DNA of 64,000 nt from Omphalotus guepiniiformis. Lineage: Eukaryota > Basidiomycota > Agaricomycetes > Agaricales > Omphalotaceae. This document shows, piece by piece, positions 12,808 to 25,279 of the stretch. Position 1 is the stretch's first letter, and the number at the start of each line of letters is the position of its first letter. The translations under genes and the position numbers were made by a program. The notes beneath the pieces are model-generated. The model did not search any database, was not told the DNA's origin, and saw only the letters and a program-made list of their open reading frames with translations. The stretch covers positions 310,001-374,000 of the forward strand of contig JAQOOI010000072.1 in NCBI GenBank assembly GCA_028554645.1, given 5' to 3'.

Positions 12808-14164
12808 ATGTCAGAGTCGACTACAATACTGGTCGGTATTTCACTTTGAGCATGTACTAATCACTGAATTTGACTTGTGCTGTATCAGCTCACCGGTGTG
12901 TCAGGTTTCATCGGCAGTCATGTCGCCAAATACCTGCTGGAACTCGGGCATCGTGTCAGAGCCTTATCAAGAGAATCAAAAATAGAGATGCTAAAATCCT
13001 ATTTTAAACGATACGAATCTTCCTTTGAGGTTGTTTCAATGCAAGATCTATCTACTGATACGTTTCCTGTATCGGTTTTCAGCGGGGTTTACGGAGTCAT
13101 CCACGTAGCTTCACCTTTACCTGAGCGGCAATCTCCAGAGGAGATGTTCAAGGTACGCGTCTCAGATGGTAGATCTGAGTATGAGCCTAATGCTCTATAG
13201 GTTTCTATCGAAGGATCACTCAATGTTCTCCGTCAAGCTCATCAAGCCGGTGTAAAGAATTTTGTGGTTACATCGTCACTTGGAGCAGCCTGGAAACCTG
13301 GTGTTCCTGGAAATATCATTCATGGCGAGCGTACGTACAGCACAGTACCTCAAAGCACTGATCTATTCATCTTCGAACTGATATTCAGATTGGAACCCCA
13401 TCACGAAGGAGGAGGGATTGTCAGCCACGAATGGAATAGTCATATACACAGCGGCCAAGAAATACGCAGAGCTGGCCGTATGGGAGTACGCCGATAGCCA
13501 CCCTGACATTCATGTTGCGACCAGTAGGTCCCTTTGGTTTGTTTCATCATCATCCCCCGAGTCTCTCACTCAACTTTCCCAGTTCTTCCACCTTACGTTT
13601 TTGGCCCTTACTTGTTCTTGAATGGCCCAACAAAAGGCAACAGACCCGATTATGATGCGCTTTCAACTGATCTGGCGATATACAATCTACTTACAAGATC
13701 AGGTAACTTTCCTATGCATCCTCGGTGCATAGATGTCAGAGATCTCGCACAATTACATGTCAAGGCGCTCTTTAGCGCACCTGTGATACCATCACAATCT
13801 GGTCGCAGACGACGACTTGTGTGTGCCTCTCCAGAAAAGATTGACTATAGCAAGGCGTTGGCATTCATTCGGGAGAAATGGCCTGAATTAGAGCCTCGAT
13901 TGAATCAAGGTCCATTTCCGGATTTTGGTGCATCAAGCATGGAATTTGATTATGAGAGGGTCGAAGAAGAAATTGGTTTCAAGAAGACAGACTATCGTCC
14001 AGTAAAAGAGGTATGTGTGTGTCTTGCCTTCACGGTTGCATCTGAACACGCTTCATACTACTGTTCAATAGACTATTCTAGACACTGTTGAGTCATTGTT
14101 GGCTTTAGAGGACAGCTGGCGTTCAAAAGGCTGCGATATTTCATCTATTCCCCCACTTTGGTGA
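12808..14164 (+). CDS. NAD(P)-dependent extended short-chain reductase (dihydroflavonol-4-reductase / epimerase-like)
   Basis: Six exons give an intact protein of roughly 350 residues: 12808-12831, 12889-13152, 13201-13330, 13389-13523, 13583-14010 and 14072-14164. All introns are GT-AG with matching phases. The 24-nt first exon encodes MSESTTIL. Joined to exon 2 it gives the N-terminal beta strand plus the Rossmann motif TGVSGFIGSH (TGxxGFIGxH, NAD(P) binding). IHVASPLPE follows, then VVTSSLGA with the catalytic Ser region, and YTAAKKYAE supplies the YxxxK catalytic pair. The C-terminal half carries PPYVFGP and IDVRDLAQLHVKA, as in cinnamoyl-CoA/dihydroflavonol reductase-like enzymes. It probably reduces a ketone or aldehyde in the cytosol; the substrate cannot be read from sequence. 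It is convergent with the peptidase gene, 82 bp apart. Confidence 0.85.
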
Positions 14165-14246
14165 ATGTTTTCATCCAGCTGAATAAAATTGTACTTTTAC
14201 AAAGGTAGTGATATACTGTACATGTAAGAACCATTCATTTGCAAAC

Positions 14247-16589
14247 TCAGACTAGAGCCCTTACGGGGGGTGTCAGTCCTAGAACTTTGTCAAAGAACGC
14301 TAGAGACTTTTCAAGTTCGGTTCGGACAGTGGATGCCTTTCGCCAGCCATGACCTTCACCATCGAAGAGTATCAACTCAACCTTACATCCTTTCGCCTTT
14401 AATGTCTGCTCCACTTCAACCATTTGCTCCGGAGGGATTACCGTATCATCCTTGCCCTGTAAAATCTAAACAACGACATCACCAAAAAATTCTGGAGGAT
14501 GAAAGTGTGAGGTTATCAACTTACCAATAATGGCATCTCAACTTTGTCCACATGATAAATCGGGCTACGCTGCTTCCACACACTCTCACATTCCTCCCAA
14601 GTACCACCCATCAGTCGATCGCATAGGTAAAGCTCGAATTTGTGCAGAACTTCGTCGAGCTTCCGCATGTCACCAATACCATAACGAGGCGACCCGGCAG
14701 CAAATGCCCGAGGAAGCGTCGTAGCAATTTGCAGAACGGAAGAACCACCAGCTGAGCCTCCGTATACCACAGCGCGATTTGCATCAGCTAGACCAAGCGC
14801 ATCCACTTTCAGAACAGTCTGATGCGCATCATGAATGTCAAGTAAACCCCATTTGCCAACTAAAATTTCACGGAACGCTCGTCCATAGCCAGTGGAGCCT
14901 CCGTAAATGATATCCACACTAATCATCATAGGAAAGTCAAGAACTAAAAGAAGCTGGAGTGGAAGAAATAACATTTACAGGGCCCAGCCACGAGAGGTAT
15001 AGAATTGCTTCGTCCAATTCAAGTTCGAAGATTCCATGTACCATGGGCCACCGTGGATATTGACCGCAATAGGGGACTTCCTCCAGGAAGACCGCCATCG
15101 TATTTGGGATTTTTGGGTGCATAGTAAGTGATATGACATGTGCGATCATCGGGAGGCAATGTCAAAGCGTGATATTCACCAGGGGAGACAAAAGGCAGCA
15201 GTAGAGTTTCGGCTTCTTCTGGTCGCGGAGAGAGGGGTACAAGCTTCGGTTCGCCCTTATCATCGAGCGTAAGCTCAACCAAAACCTCGTCAGCATCCGC
15301 TGGCTGCCCTAGCATGACAGCTTTGCTTTTTCCGTCGCCATGCATCCACTCGATCAGTGCATATGGTGTTTTCACCTCAACCAACGACCCGGTGTAAATA
15401 TCGCACAAATACAGAGTCGAACGTCCTTTGCGCATTGACGTGAACGCTACGGTGGTGCTGTTGATAGCTCCTGAGCCATGACGGGAGAGCCACCACTGTG
15501 GAAAACCAAATTCTTCCTCGATCGGTTTAGGGAGTATAGGTGACGCTTGACCAGCCTCGAGATTACCATCTCTGAAGGTGAATTTCCAAGGATTCTGGAA
15601 ACTGCTGATGTCTGAAGTGAAGAATAGACATTCGTCTGATGCCCAGTTAGGATCTTGAGCAGCGACCTCATTCGGCTTGCCCGCGACATGAACAGTTGCT
15701 CCGATCCTTACGGTCCGAGAATTATAAGTGACCGTGACGGTGAAAGGTGCAACCTTGATTTCAGAGGATTGGAAAGGCATGTCGGGAAAGAACCTGGATG
15801 TCGTTAAGTGTTATGACCGAAGAGACCAGGCTTAGCACACGCACCATTGCTGCCAAAGCAAGTATCGACCATTAGGGCTGAACCTCGGACACGCATAGTA
15901 GTGAGCTCCTTGAATGACCTTCGTGACAATGGAAATGGCGGTGTTAATGAGGTTAAGGTACGTTTGAACCCTTCGAGGATGAGGATCAATATGATCTTCC
16001 ACAATCGATATGATCAGTTCCGGATGCTTTGGGTGGACTGCAAAATCTGCAAATCGCTGAACAGGGTTATCTGGCATTGGTGGGTCAGACCTTGTATACT
16101 AACTCGAGTTAAACGATCTACTAACCAGGAGTGATGGCTGTAGGCTTTCCGCCTTTTACGCATTTATACACTCGCCTGTCCGACATGTTTGAAAAGTACA
16201 GTACATCAGCGTGCACAACAGCCGCTGCGCCTCCGTATTCATGCACTTGAGTTCGAGCATCCCAAGAGCTGTCAAAGAGATCTTGACGATCAGCGGCGTC
16301 GACGATAGCAGACCTGCCACCTATGATAAACCACCTGAACTCTTTGATTCATGAAACAATGAAACAGAGCTACGCACCCTCTTCAGGACGTCTCTGAGCA
16401 AAGTAGACTTTGGAGGTGACAGGGTCCACAATCACGTCTTCGATTCCTCCTGAGAAACTCTAGAAAACAACATTGAGGCTTGAAAATTCGCCAGTGAATG
16501 AGGATGGTAAGACAAACCTGAGCTGCGACTGCCTCAGCAGTGACAGGGGAGACCCAGGTTCCATAGGGCGCAATTCTGCTGTTCACCAT
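14247..16589 (-). CDS. serine peptidase of the prolyl oligopeptidase (S9) family, acylaminoacyl/dipeptidyl-peptidase-like
   Basis: Multi-exon gene on the minus strand. Exon 1 is 16518-16589, starting at the ATG at 16589 (MVNSRIAPYGTWVSPVTAEA), and exon 2 is 16378-16459. Later exons carry a beta-propeller-like region (HEYGGAA, VYFSN-type strands, FADFAVHP, YACPRFSPNG, QDPNWASDECLFFTSD). The C-terminal alpha/beta-hydrolase domain shows all three catalytic elements. The nucleophile elbow is YGGSAGGSS, the Asp lies in LQGKDDTVIPP and the His in FDGEGHGWR. The protein ends VRALV before the stop at 14247-14249. The YGGSTGYGRAFRE motif before the elbow is typical of S9C-like peptidases. The likely role is release of amino acids or acylated residues from short peptides; no signal peptide is apparent. 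I see no frame-disrupting lesion, though not every internal splice site was traced. Confidence 0.8.
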
Positions 16590-17642
16590 ATTGAGCAGTC
16601 AGAAGATGATAGAACGAAGAGCTGATGAACTTACATTCTAATATCAGCGCTTTCAAACCATGATATAGTGGGCAGCTAGAGGGGCAGAGGAACGAATGAG
16701 AAGAAAAGGCGCCGTCAGGACCCCAAACACTCGCGCCCTCGGTACCGATGTTCTCTGGGTGTTCCATCGTCCACAACGAGTCCATATCCTTATATTTCGC
16801 AGCCTGACACGCATCAAGTTGCTAATCTTCTAGATATCAATCTTGAAGTGAAAGTGACTTGGTTTCATACAGCCACTGATCAAGACAAGGCAAAGTACGA
16901 GCCGCTGCAATTGCTACGCTCACACTGCTACTTACGATTGTCGTCGTCGTCTTGTATTCGACGGGCTCTATTCAACACCCACGCGCATATATGGGCCAGT
17001 GTAAGTCGCCTTCATATGCTTTCTCGGGGATTCTCAAGGACTCAATCGCATTAACGAGCTCAACGTTTGACGTGATCAATTCCAAGATTGGAGCGCGGCG
17101 CGATGCGGATACAGAAATGCGGGCTGAAGCTTGGAATCATCTGTTGCCCAAAGGTGGCCATGTCGTGCGTACATAGCTCGGAGTTCTTGTTCAACCATCA
17201 CCATTCCAGTGTAAGTACAAAAACTTCTACCCAGGACACACGGGGCTATATTGAAATATGTATTCACCCTTTTGACAGCACCGCGCGACAGCTCAGTGGT
17301 AAGTTTTTCCAGCAGTGGCTGTCTAATATATAGTTGGGACCCCACTAACCACCTGCGATCATCATGATGATCACTGGGCAGAGGGAAAAGTCAGGAACAG
17401 AACTCAGACTAGGGCCTACTAGGACCCACTACTAATGTAGGAGGGTCATCAACAGCAATCTTTCAAGTGAATCACTGATGTTCCTGTCCACATTTCGACT
17501 GTGTGAACCTGGGTTTTCGCCTTGCATAAAGTGAGAACATGCGTCTAGATGGGTCTATTCAGGCGTCTTCTGAGTACGCACATTTACATCCTCCTTTCGT
17601 CACTACCTATCGACAAGCCATAATGCTAGTAGTTGAACAACC
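16590..17642. other. intergenic, no gene recognised
   Basis: About 1 kb. The open frames on both strands are short with no domain, and the frame at 16534-16785 minus is a read-through from the peptidase start exon. Probably promoters for the flanking divergent genes. Confidence 0.4.
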
Positions 17643-18844
17643 ATGTCGGACACTGGTAGCAATCAATACAACAGCACCTATTACGGACCCACGAATTAAA
17701 CCTCTTCTAATATTCTCCTCGAAAAGACCTTCCTTAATTCCGGATACTTGACTGGAGTAGGCTATGGTAAAACTCCACATTGGTACACTTCGCAGTGGTA
17801 ATACTAGACGTTCAGGGATTCAGTTAGTTCTATACCTTGCCTGCGTTCACATTCTATGGAATCGTCACCGAACTCACCGTTTGACAAAACCGTTCATCTT
17901 CTGCCTCACGGTGCTCTGCGCTTTGAACACGATTTGGACAGCAACGTCTGCGTATGGTCTCCAGCTCACTTTCATCGACAATCGAAACCATCCAGGAGGC
18001 GTTATAGCGTTTTTGGGAGTTGAATTCGCGTTGTCGTCTAATGTTGTCTCGACGGCTTCATATATCGCGAGTAAAAATCTTGGCGGATGGATTGATGGTT
18101 GAAAATCTTTAGCTCTACTATGAATTTCTTGACTTGAACATGGTTATGCCATAGATCTGGCGCTGCTATATCGTTTGGGCAGCTGTTCCAGGTTCACGAA
18201 TGAAGGCTCTCGGTGCGATCGTTTTGCCATCGCTCATGCTATTGGGCTCTTTCAGTATGTGTTCCCTTTGGATAACATGCGAACCACCTACTAAGATCGG
18301 TCTTAGTCCTGGCCATCCTCTTCGCTTTGCAAACAACAGGGCCCGCAGGTTGGTCAATCTGTGTTTTGGAGGACATAGACATTCAATCTTTGAGTGAGCA
18401 AACAGGCTTATTCGGTTCCATCACGGCAGTCTTCGCCACTCCCTATTTCGCGTTGTCGATGGTGCTTAACATGGTAGTCACCCATACTCATAATCGTAAG
18501 AATCTGGTGGTACAGACGCCAGGGTGAAACCACCTCCGAAAACAGTCAAGCTAGTATCTTTCGGTGCGATCTTCATCGAGTCAGCGGCGTTATACTCGGT
18601 TATCTCGATGTTGGTGGTAGTTACGTTCGCTATTGGACATCCTATTAGCCAGATATCGCTTGGTGTGTCTCCGTCCATTCAGGTGTGTTTTGTATTTGAA
18701 AGTATCTAAGGTTGTGGAGCTGTGCTGAAACCAGAGCCTCTGAAGCTCATCGCGAACTATCTTATTGTTTACCACATAGCGCAAAGTCGTGCGTGGGCGA
18801 GGTATGATAGAGGAAAGCGCGCGCTACCAATGACTCGGAATTAG
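17643..18844 (+). pseudogene. seven-helix membrane protein gene (Agaricomycete family), degraded
   Basis: The original exon structure can still be followed. The start MSDTGSNQYNSTYYGPTN is followed by an in-frame TAA at 17697-17699, after which the same frame continues to FLNSGYLTGVGY. An intron leads to IQLVLYLACVHILW, a helix-rich exon with LTVLCALNTIW and LGVEFALSSNVV. Next come IWRCYIVWAAVPGSRMKAL and a block with ILFALQTTGPAGWS and GSITAVFATPYFALSMVLN. Near 18478-18490 the frame must change by one base to continue into ILIIVRIWWYRR. It changes again before KLVSFGAIFIESAALYS at about 18545. The last exon carries NYLIVYHIAQSRAWAR and ends at TAG 18842-18844. The WRCYIVW and FIESAALYS blocks are typical of uncharacterised multi-helix proteins expanded in mushrooms. 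Three lesions make this a relic unless the assembly has errors. Confidence 0.7.
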
Positions 18845-19005
18845 GAGATGACGAAAAGGTTTGAGGAACTCTTGCATGACGCTTGTGGGTAAAAGCTTGA
18901 TGATGAGTTCATTCCTGGCAGCCTACCACATTTACATCACACGCTACTTCGTTATGGACGTATATACGACCATGAACCTTCTATGAAACCGTGTATGACA
19001 GACAA

Positions 19006-19318
19006 TGTAGACAATGTAAATAGGACCTCAGTCGATAGTAGAAGCGACTCGTATTACCTGTAGACAATGTAAATAGGACTACAGGATAATGAGTATATGA
19101 ATAAATAGAAAAGGAAAGAATTAGGAACTCACCCTCAGTCGATAGTAGAAGCGACTGAGGGTGAATACATCGAAACATTCAATAAGTATCGAGAAATTAA
19201 ATCAAATTAAAAGAAATAAGGAATCCCGCTGTCTCCGGGCAGGCATGAGCCAATGCGCCTGTTCCGCTCTCGCATACTCGCTCCTGTCCGTCACTATCCT
19301 CACACCTAACCCTCAACA
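19006..19318 (-). repeat. 3' LTR of copia element 1
   Basis: 313 bp, the same length as the partner at 25280-25592, with four CpG-site transitions between them. It contains a 12-bp perfect inverted repeat with a 10-nt loop (19130-19163, arms CACCCTCAGTCG and CGACTGAGGGTG). It also has a short internal direct repeat starting TGTAGACAATGTAAATAGGA (19006 and 19059). Confidence 0.9.
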
Positions 19319-20077
19319 CTCCCCCTGGCCTCATGCCTTCTCCAATCCAAACCCAACTTCGTTACCAACGTACGATGAGTCGACTTCGGGAGAGGCTTTG
19401 TTAGAATATCAGCAAGGTTATTCTGAGATGATACATGAGAAACTTTGATATGCCCGTCGTGGACACGATCCCGAATGTAATGAAAGCGGATATCAAGATG
19501 TTTGGATAAACCATGGGCTTTTGTAGTTTCTGTAAGGCTGATTGATCCGAGATTGTCGCCAAAAAGTAAGATGGGGAAGTCCTCCGGAAGTCCTGCCTCG
19601 TTGAGCCATGATTTCATCCACATAGCTTGCTGCGCTGCCCTCGCTAGAGAAATATATTCTGCCTCAGTAGACGATAGGGCCACAATCGGCTGATGTTTCG
19701 ACGACCACGAAACAGGTGAGCTGCCCATGAAGAAAATATACCCTGAAGTCGACCTCCGCGTGTCGGTATCTCCTGCCCAATCCGCATCCACAAACCCCTC
19801 TGGCTTACTGCCCTTCCCATCCGCTGCATGCTCTGAGAGACGGTACCTCAAACCATAGTCCAATGTACCCTTGATGTACCTGCACAGTCCTACCAACAGC
19901 TCCCAATGCTCGGGGGCAGGATTTGCCTGAACCTGACCCAGAACACTGCACGCGTACGAAATGTCAGGCCTCGTACCTGAGCTCCCCCATAACATACAGC
20001 CGAGTAAAGGGCGAAACGGCTTGTCCTTCATGAAAGCAACTTCGTCGGCAGACAAGGGGTCAACACGCTGTTGCGCT

Positions 20078-21563
20078 GAAAACGCATACACACCTGAAAT
20101 ACCTGAAATTAAACGATTTCTACTGTGAATATGATGGGAATAAAGGGCTAGACTATGTCCCATAGTGCTAGCTAAAACATAGAACACGAATAGTTAAAGG
20201 CTCGAAGTGAAAGGACTACGATGTACGAGTATGCATCAAGACCTTATGGCTGATATGCCTCTAGACCTTCGGCGAAGTAACTACCTGCTGCGAGACTGTA
20301 CAGTATGGTCAGACCCACCCTGCCTGGCAAAGAGCCCTTCGTCTGGAAGTCGCTATTCGAGTATCTGTGTAATCCACGGGGCTTAGGAAGGAAGAAACTA
20401 CACACACACAGGCGTAATAGCCTCATGAGCCTCGATAATGTCGAAAGGACAAAGCTAGAGGTATCGCCGAGCCATCAAAATGGTTTGTTCGAACTTAGCC
20501 GACCTCCTAGAACCTGCAGATTGATGATATACTGGAGATAACGCTTTATGATCGGAAATATATGATCGACGATTCCGTTCCGAGATACTAGATGGTCAAA
20601 GCTATGAAAATGATCAGTCTCGATGACTGTATAATAACTTATTATTAAAGTAATGACAGAATTGGCCTTCGAGCGCTGGATAGTGGTATATCTACGAGGT
20701 GCTATGGGGTCTAGATGTCGAAATAGGAGAAAATACGGAAGCCCGACGGGATAAATGACTAGAAACTGCCCTCGGCGCCCCTATAAGTACACTGTAAAAC
20801 AGTTACGAAGGTGAATATTAACGAAATGCATAGGAGTAGTTCGTTTAGAATGGCTCGAGCGCATGATAAGAAGGGTCTAGATGTACCAAAAACATCACTA
20901 AAACATAATACTTACACATATATACCCAAGAACTGCACATAATTACCCTCTAGACGTGCCTACTTACCCAACTCAGTCATATTGTTTCTGTTTATATCCA
21001 TTTTATACTCGATGTTATCCCTCTGTTCCTTTTAATTACTCCACTCAGTTTTCTATCTATTTATGAAATACTTACAAGCAGTAGAGTACATATACTGTCA
21101 TGTATAGGGTCGAGCACCCCAGGTTACGACTGCCCGCCAAATTGGAGAACTTTACGTATCTTCTAGAGCGTTAAATCGCAGAAGGCCTCTTGATTGTGAA
21201 CGTCAGGCCCTGGTTCTTCGAGCTGGTAGAGGCAGACTATTAGGAATTGCAGTGCTTTAATAGAGTGCTAAATATCTGAACATCTGTTGTGTTTGAACTG
21301 TCTGTCTGTCTGTCTGTCTGTCTGTGTCTGTCTGTCTGTGTCTGTCTGTCTGTGTCTGTCTGTTTGCTGTTTCTGGTACTCGTCGAAGGGTCTAGACGGT
21401 GATCTTACAGTTCAGTTAGTCTTTCCAACAGTCTAGCTCGACTTTAGTCAGTTTTCTGCGTGCGGAATCTTTGCCAACGCCAGACTACACTCGCTTTTAC
21501 AAGGCAACCTTTGAGTTTAGACGAGTTCCTACGTCTTAGAGTGCTCATTTCGCTGCTATTAAC
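20078..21563. mobile_element. unclassified 1486-bp insertion inside copia element 1, target duplication GCGCT
   Basis: The reverse transcriptase and RNase H halves of the copia element are separated here. GCGCT occurs on both sides (20073-20077 and 21564-21568), and deleting the segment with one copy gives a continuous copia frame. The insert begins GAAAACGCATACAC and ends GCTGCTATTAAC on the + strand, with no inverted termini and no long reading frame. It contains a TCTG microsatellite near its right end. A 5-bp duplication would suit a solo LTR or a short non-autonomous element, but the ends are not TG/CA unless the duplication is read as 4 bp. Confidence 0.7.
21298..21362. repeat. TCTG/CTGTG microsatellite
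   Basis: A run of CTGT units interrupted by two or three GTGTCTGT variants, inside the nested insertion. Simple repeat without visible function. Confidence 0.9.
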
Positions 21564-24500
21564 GCGCTTTGACTTGAACGCGAGGAGGAAGTGGGGTGTC
21601 AAGAGGAAATAACTCCCATAAGCCGAAATGCTGCAACACTTTCTCGAAGTAAGATGATTGCGAGATTGTGATATCGCCGTTTGGAAATTTCTCGACGGTG
21701 AGTCCAAGGAGCAGATTTAGGGCATCGACTTCTTTGAGATCCCACTTCTCGGCGAACTCCTTGACTACCTTGTCAGCCTCCTGATCCGAAGATGAGACAC
21801 TGAAGACATCATCGGTATGGGTGGTGGTTATGGAGAAGGAACCGTCTGAGTTCTTTCGGGAGCGTACACAAGGATCAGCCTTCGAGGAATAGAAGTCCAA
21901 ATCTTCATACCCTTTTTGAAGCGTCTTGTACCATATATGACCTGATTGTACAAATCTGTATAGCGGGTGCTTCATCAAACACACCTTCGACTCCTCCCCG
22001 TGCTTGATGAAACCCCTCGGCTGACGCATGTACATCAGTCGATCCATGACGCCATTGAGATATGCTGAAGAGAAATCAAACTGGCGAACCTTCAATTTAC
22101 GCACCGCAGCAACAGCCATGGTCATCCGAACAGACTCGAGCCGAGCTACCATAGCCCAACCCTTATCAAAGTCTACGCCAGGCACTTGAGAATCCCCCCG
22201 CCCAACATACCGTGCCTTCGGTTTCAAGATATTTCCCTCACCGTCAAGCTTTACGTCGTAAACCCACATACCATCCACACAATGAGCACCATCCGGCAAG
22301 TCTACAAGTTCCCAGCAGCCACGACCCTCCAAGCTCGCAATTTCCGCTTCCATCGCAGGATACCAGAACTCCGCGTTACGCATGGCTTCGTCGTATGAGC
22401 GAGGGATACGAACGTTACCTCCACCTTTAACGATACTCGCAAGCGCCATTGGGTCCGGTGACGTAAAATCAGGAAGCATGGGATGAGGGAGCTGTGCAAA
22501 ATCCGCCATGTTAGCTGAAGGATGAGCACTATCCTGAGCCCACTCAGCATCCGCAGCACGTTCGACATCCTCGCGTTCGTTGTATTCCAAACGACGAGTC
22601 TCAGCAGCAGACGGGCGAGTGAGACGAGTTGATCACCGAAGTGGCACAGGCGCAGGAACGACTTCCTCGGCACCAATTGGGGCAACTGGTTCGATCGGTG
22701 GAGCCGGCTGTGTCTCGACCTCGCGTTCCTCGGGCACGGGGATAACGTCTTCGGTAAGCAAAGGTAAATGGGCATCTTCGGCTAAGTCGTCAGCAGCATC
22801 AAATTTTGATGGACATGTGCGATGTGTGGCGCCCTCCTCGAAAATGACATCCCTCACCTCAAAGACAGCATCACGCGAAGGGTCGAAGATACGATAACCC
22901 CGACGATCCATATATCCCACCATGACACCTTTCCATCCTTGCCTCCCAAGTTTGCCATCTACCCGGTCCAGGTCCTTCACCCACATGTCGCTACCCCATT
23001 GTCGCAAATGCGAAACATTAAGACGCTGCTGACTTCGGAACCATCTGGCCCAAGGAACGATATGTGGATGCCGTGAGGAAGGCAGGAAGCCACGGATGTA
23101 ACAGTGAGCAGCTGCACTTTCAGCCCACCATTCGTGTCCCATACGAGAATCCTCTAACTGCGTACGAGCACCCTCGATGACAGTGCGATTCGCTCGCTCG
23201 ACGTGACCATTGGCAGCGGACGAAGCCTTCGGAATCCGCTCAAATAGAATACCATGTTTTTCGAGATATCCGATGAATAGAGCATTATCAAACTCACGTC
23301 CCTTGTCAAACCGTACAATCTTTAGTCGGCACCCTGTCTGCTTCTCAGCTATGATGTGAAACTTGCAAAACGTGTTCAAGACGGTCTCAGCGTCTTTGCT
23401 TTCAAGGAAGTATGGGATCCGTATAGACGTGCCGCCATCAGCACATAGCATCATATACCAAGCTCCCCCTCGACTCCTAGTTCGTGAACGACCCCATAGA
23501 TCAAGATGCACCCGTTCCAACGGCTCAGACTCGTGTGAAACGACATCATCGAATGGGCGTCGAGATATCTTGCCAAAGATACAATCCTCGCAAAGACCGT
23601 TGACCTTTCGGTCCGTGATTGTAAGGCCATCAATGAGACCGCTATCCGCAAGCTTCAAAATGGTCCGAATGTCAGCATGTCCAAATCTACCATGCCACAC
23701 TTCCAATCCGACTGGTTTGTGAAGAGATCGACTCCCTGTTACCGCTGCGACTGTTTCATTGACTACTTTCACCGCATACAACGACCGAGAACCATCAGTG
23801 TGCGAGAAGGTTCCTTCCAGGATTACTTGTTGAGTTTTGGGATGGACGACAGTCATCACGGACGCGCCCCAGGAACCACGGAACCCCAAGATGTCCAGCG
23901 CCGGTAACGAAATGAGGTTCATTTTGAAACTTGGAGTGTGCACGGCTGGTAGAACAACTCTATGCAATGTTCCATCCCGCAGCTGAACCTTCAATTGGAC
24001 GTTGCCTGAGCCGATGATGCGAAAGGGTTGGTCAGGAGTATTACCAACAACGTTGTCTTCCTTGTAAGTAATGAAGTGATCGCGATGCACGAAGCAATGA
24101 ACGGTAGCGCCGCTGTCAAGGTACGTAGGTGTGATATTCGGAGGGGATAATGGCACGTTTACGGTACAGGCAAGAGGAGTATGATGAGTATCTATGTCCA
24201 CATCCTGACCCTCCCTCACCAATCTAACATCCTCCCTTCGCAGTCTAGGGGAAAAGCCAGACTGATGAGTTTGGGATCTAGAAATGGGCAATAGACACCT
24301 ACCCTCGCCTACGTTCGCTCCTAACGCAAATGTTTCGATAGGAGTGAGATCAACAACGGCAGCAGCAGTAGGCGTGGCGACACCCGACTCGTTAGCACTA
24401 GAAACGATGGGCTCCTTTCCCTTTGGCGCCTTGTACCATTTCGGCCCCTTTCCTTCCAACCCACCACCAGCTGCCCAACAACGCTTGTCTGAGTGCCCGG

Positions 24501-25279
24501 GACGATTACAGTTGGAGCATACGAGTTTGGTGGATGAATTGTTAGGGGTAGAAGCAGCTAAGGCAGTGGGATCCGCAGAAGACACTGTCTTGTCTTTATT
24601 CAGGAACATCCAGTACTCCATCAGGGCCGCAATAACCTCTTCGATCTTCTTTTTGGACTGGTGAGCCTGGACCAACGTGAACCAAGTCGGCGGCAGAGAG
24701 GAGAAGATAACGGAAATCATCTTAGCGTCCGTAATAGAACAGCCAACATTAGTAGCAGCAATGCGAAGGGTTTCGAGGGTATGGAGATGAGCTTCAAAGT
24801 CCCCTCCTTCCGCCATTCGAACACTCTCCAATCGTTTGAGCGCAATGTCCTGATAGACTTGGGTAGTTATGTCGAATTTAGCTTTCAGCCTCGCCCACAT
24901 GTTAGCAGCAGTCATGTCCGGATTAATCCCATGGGAACCTGGATCCATGATATTCTGATAGATGAGTCCAGAAACGTGCCCTTCGCGAAAGGTCCATTCA
25001 TCGTAGGAAGGTTGCACCGAGCTGATGAATGTAGGTGCCGGTACCTCCGCCGAGTCGTCCTCTGCAGGTGCTTCTGGCTGGGGAATAGTCCCTTCAAGGT
25101 ATCCAAGAAGTCCTTTACTCCGGGCTGAACTGAATAGGAAGGCTTTAAACGCTACCCAATTTTCGATCCCTTTAAGGCGACGATCCTCGGGGAACACGGC
25201 GACGTTATTAAGTGAATTCATAGAGATCCTCGGTGACGACAATGTCAAGACGGGCAATAGTTCTCTCTGACTGCGAATC

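Larger units (their letters stand above)
19306..25221 (-). pseudogene. copia gag-pol polyprotein, interrupted by one TGA and a 1.49-kb insertion
   Basis: The likely start is the ATG at 25221 (MNSLNNVAVFPEDRRLKG). Gag is followed by a zinc knuckle CSNCNRPGHSDKRC (about residues 234-247). The protease has DSGA in YLDSGATVHCF. A GAG-pre-integrase zinc region follows (WHGRFGHAD...CEDC), then an integrase core with HLDLWG, FDKGREF and HVERANR supplying D, D and E. An in-frame TGA at 22633-22635 separates this from the reverse transcriptase, which continues in the same frame to about 21569. The RT catalytic box reads HTDDVF rather than the usual YVDD. The RNase H part (20073 down to 19306) has FVDADWAGDTDTRRSTSGY and ALSSTEAEYISL. 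All pieces share one frame, and removal of the insertion plus one target duplication (1491 bp) would keep it, so the element was intact not long ago. Confidence 0.85.

Noticed and set aside
14516..14724. Plus-strand frames over the peptidase gene
   Set aside because: They are antisense shadows of minus-strand exons that carry the catalytic motifs.
22822..25128. Plus-strand frames across copia element 1
   Set aside because: Antisense to the gag-pol frame, with no domains.
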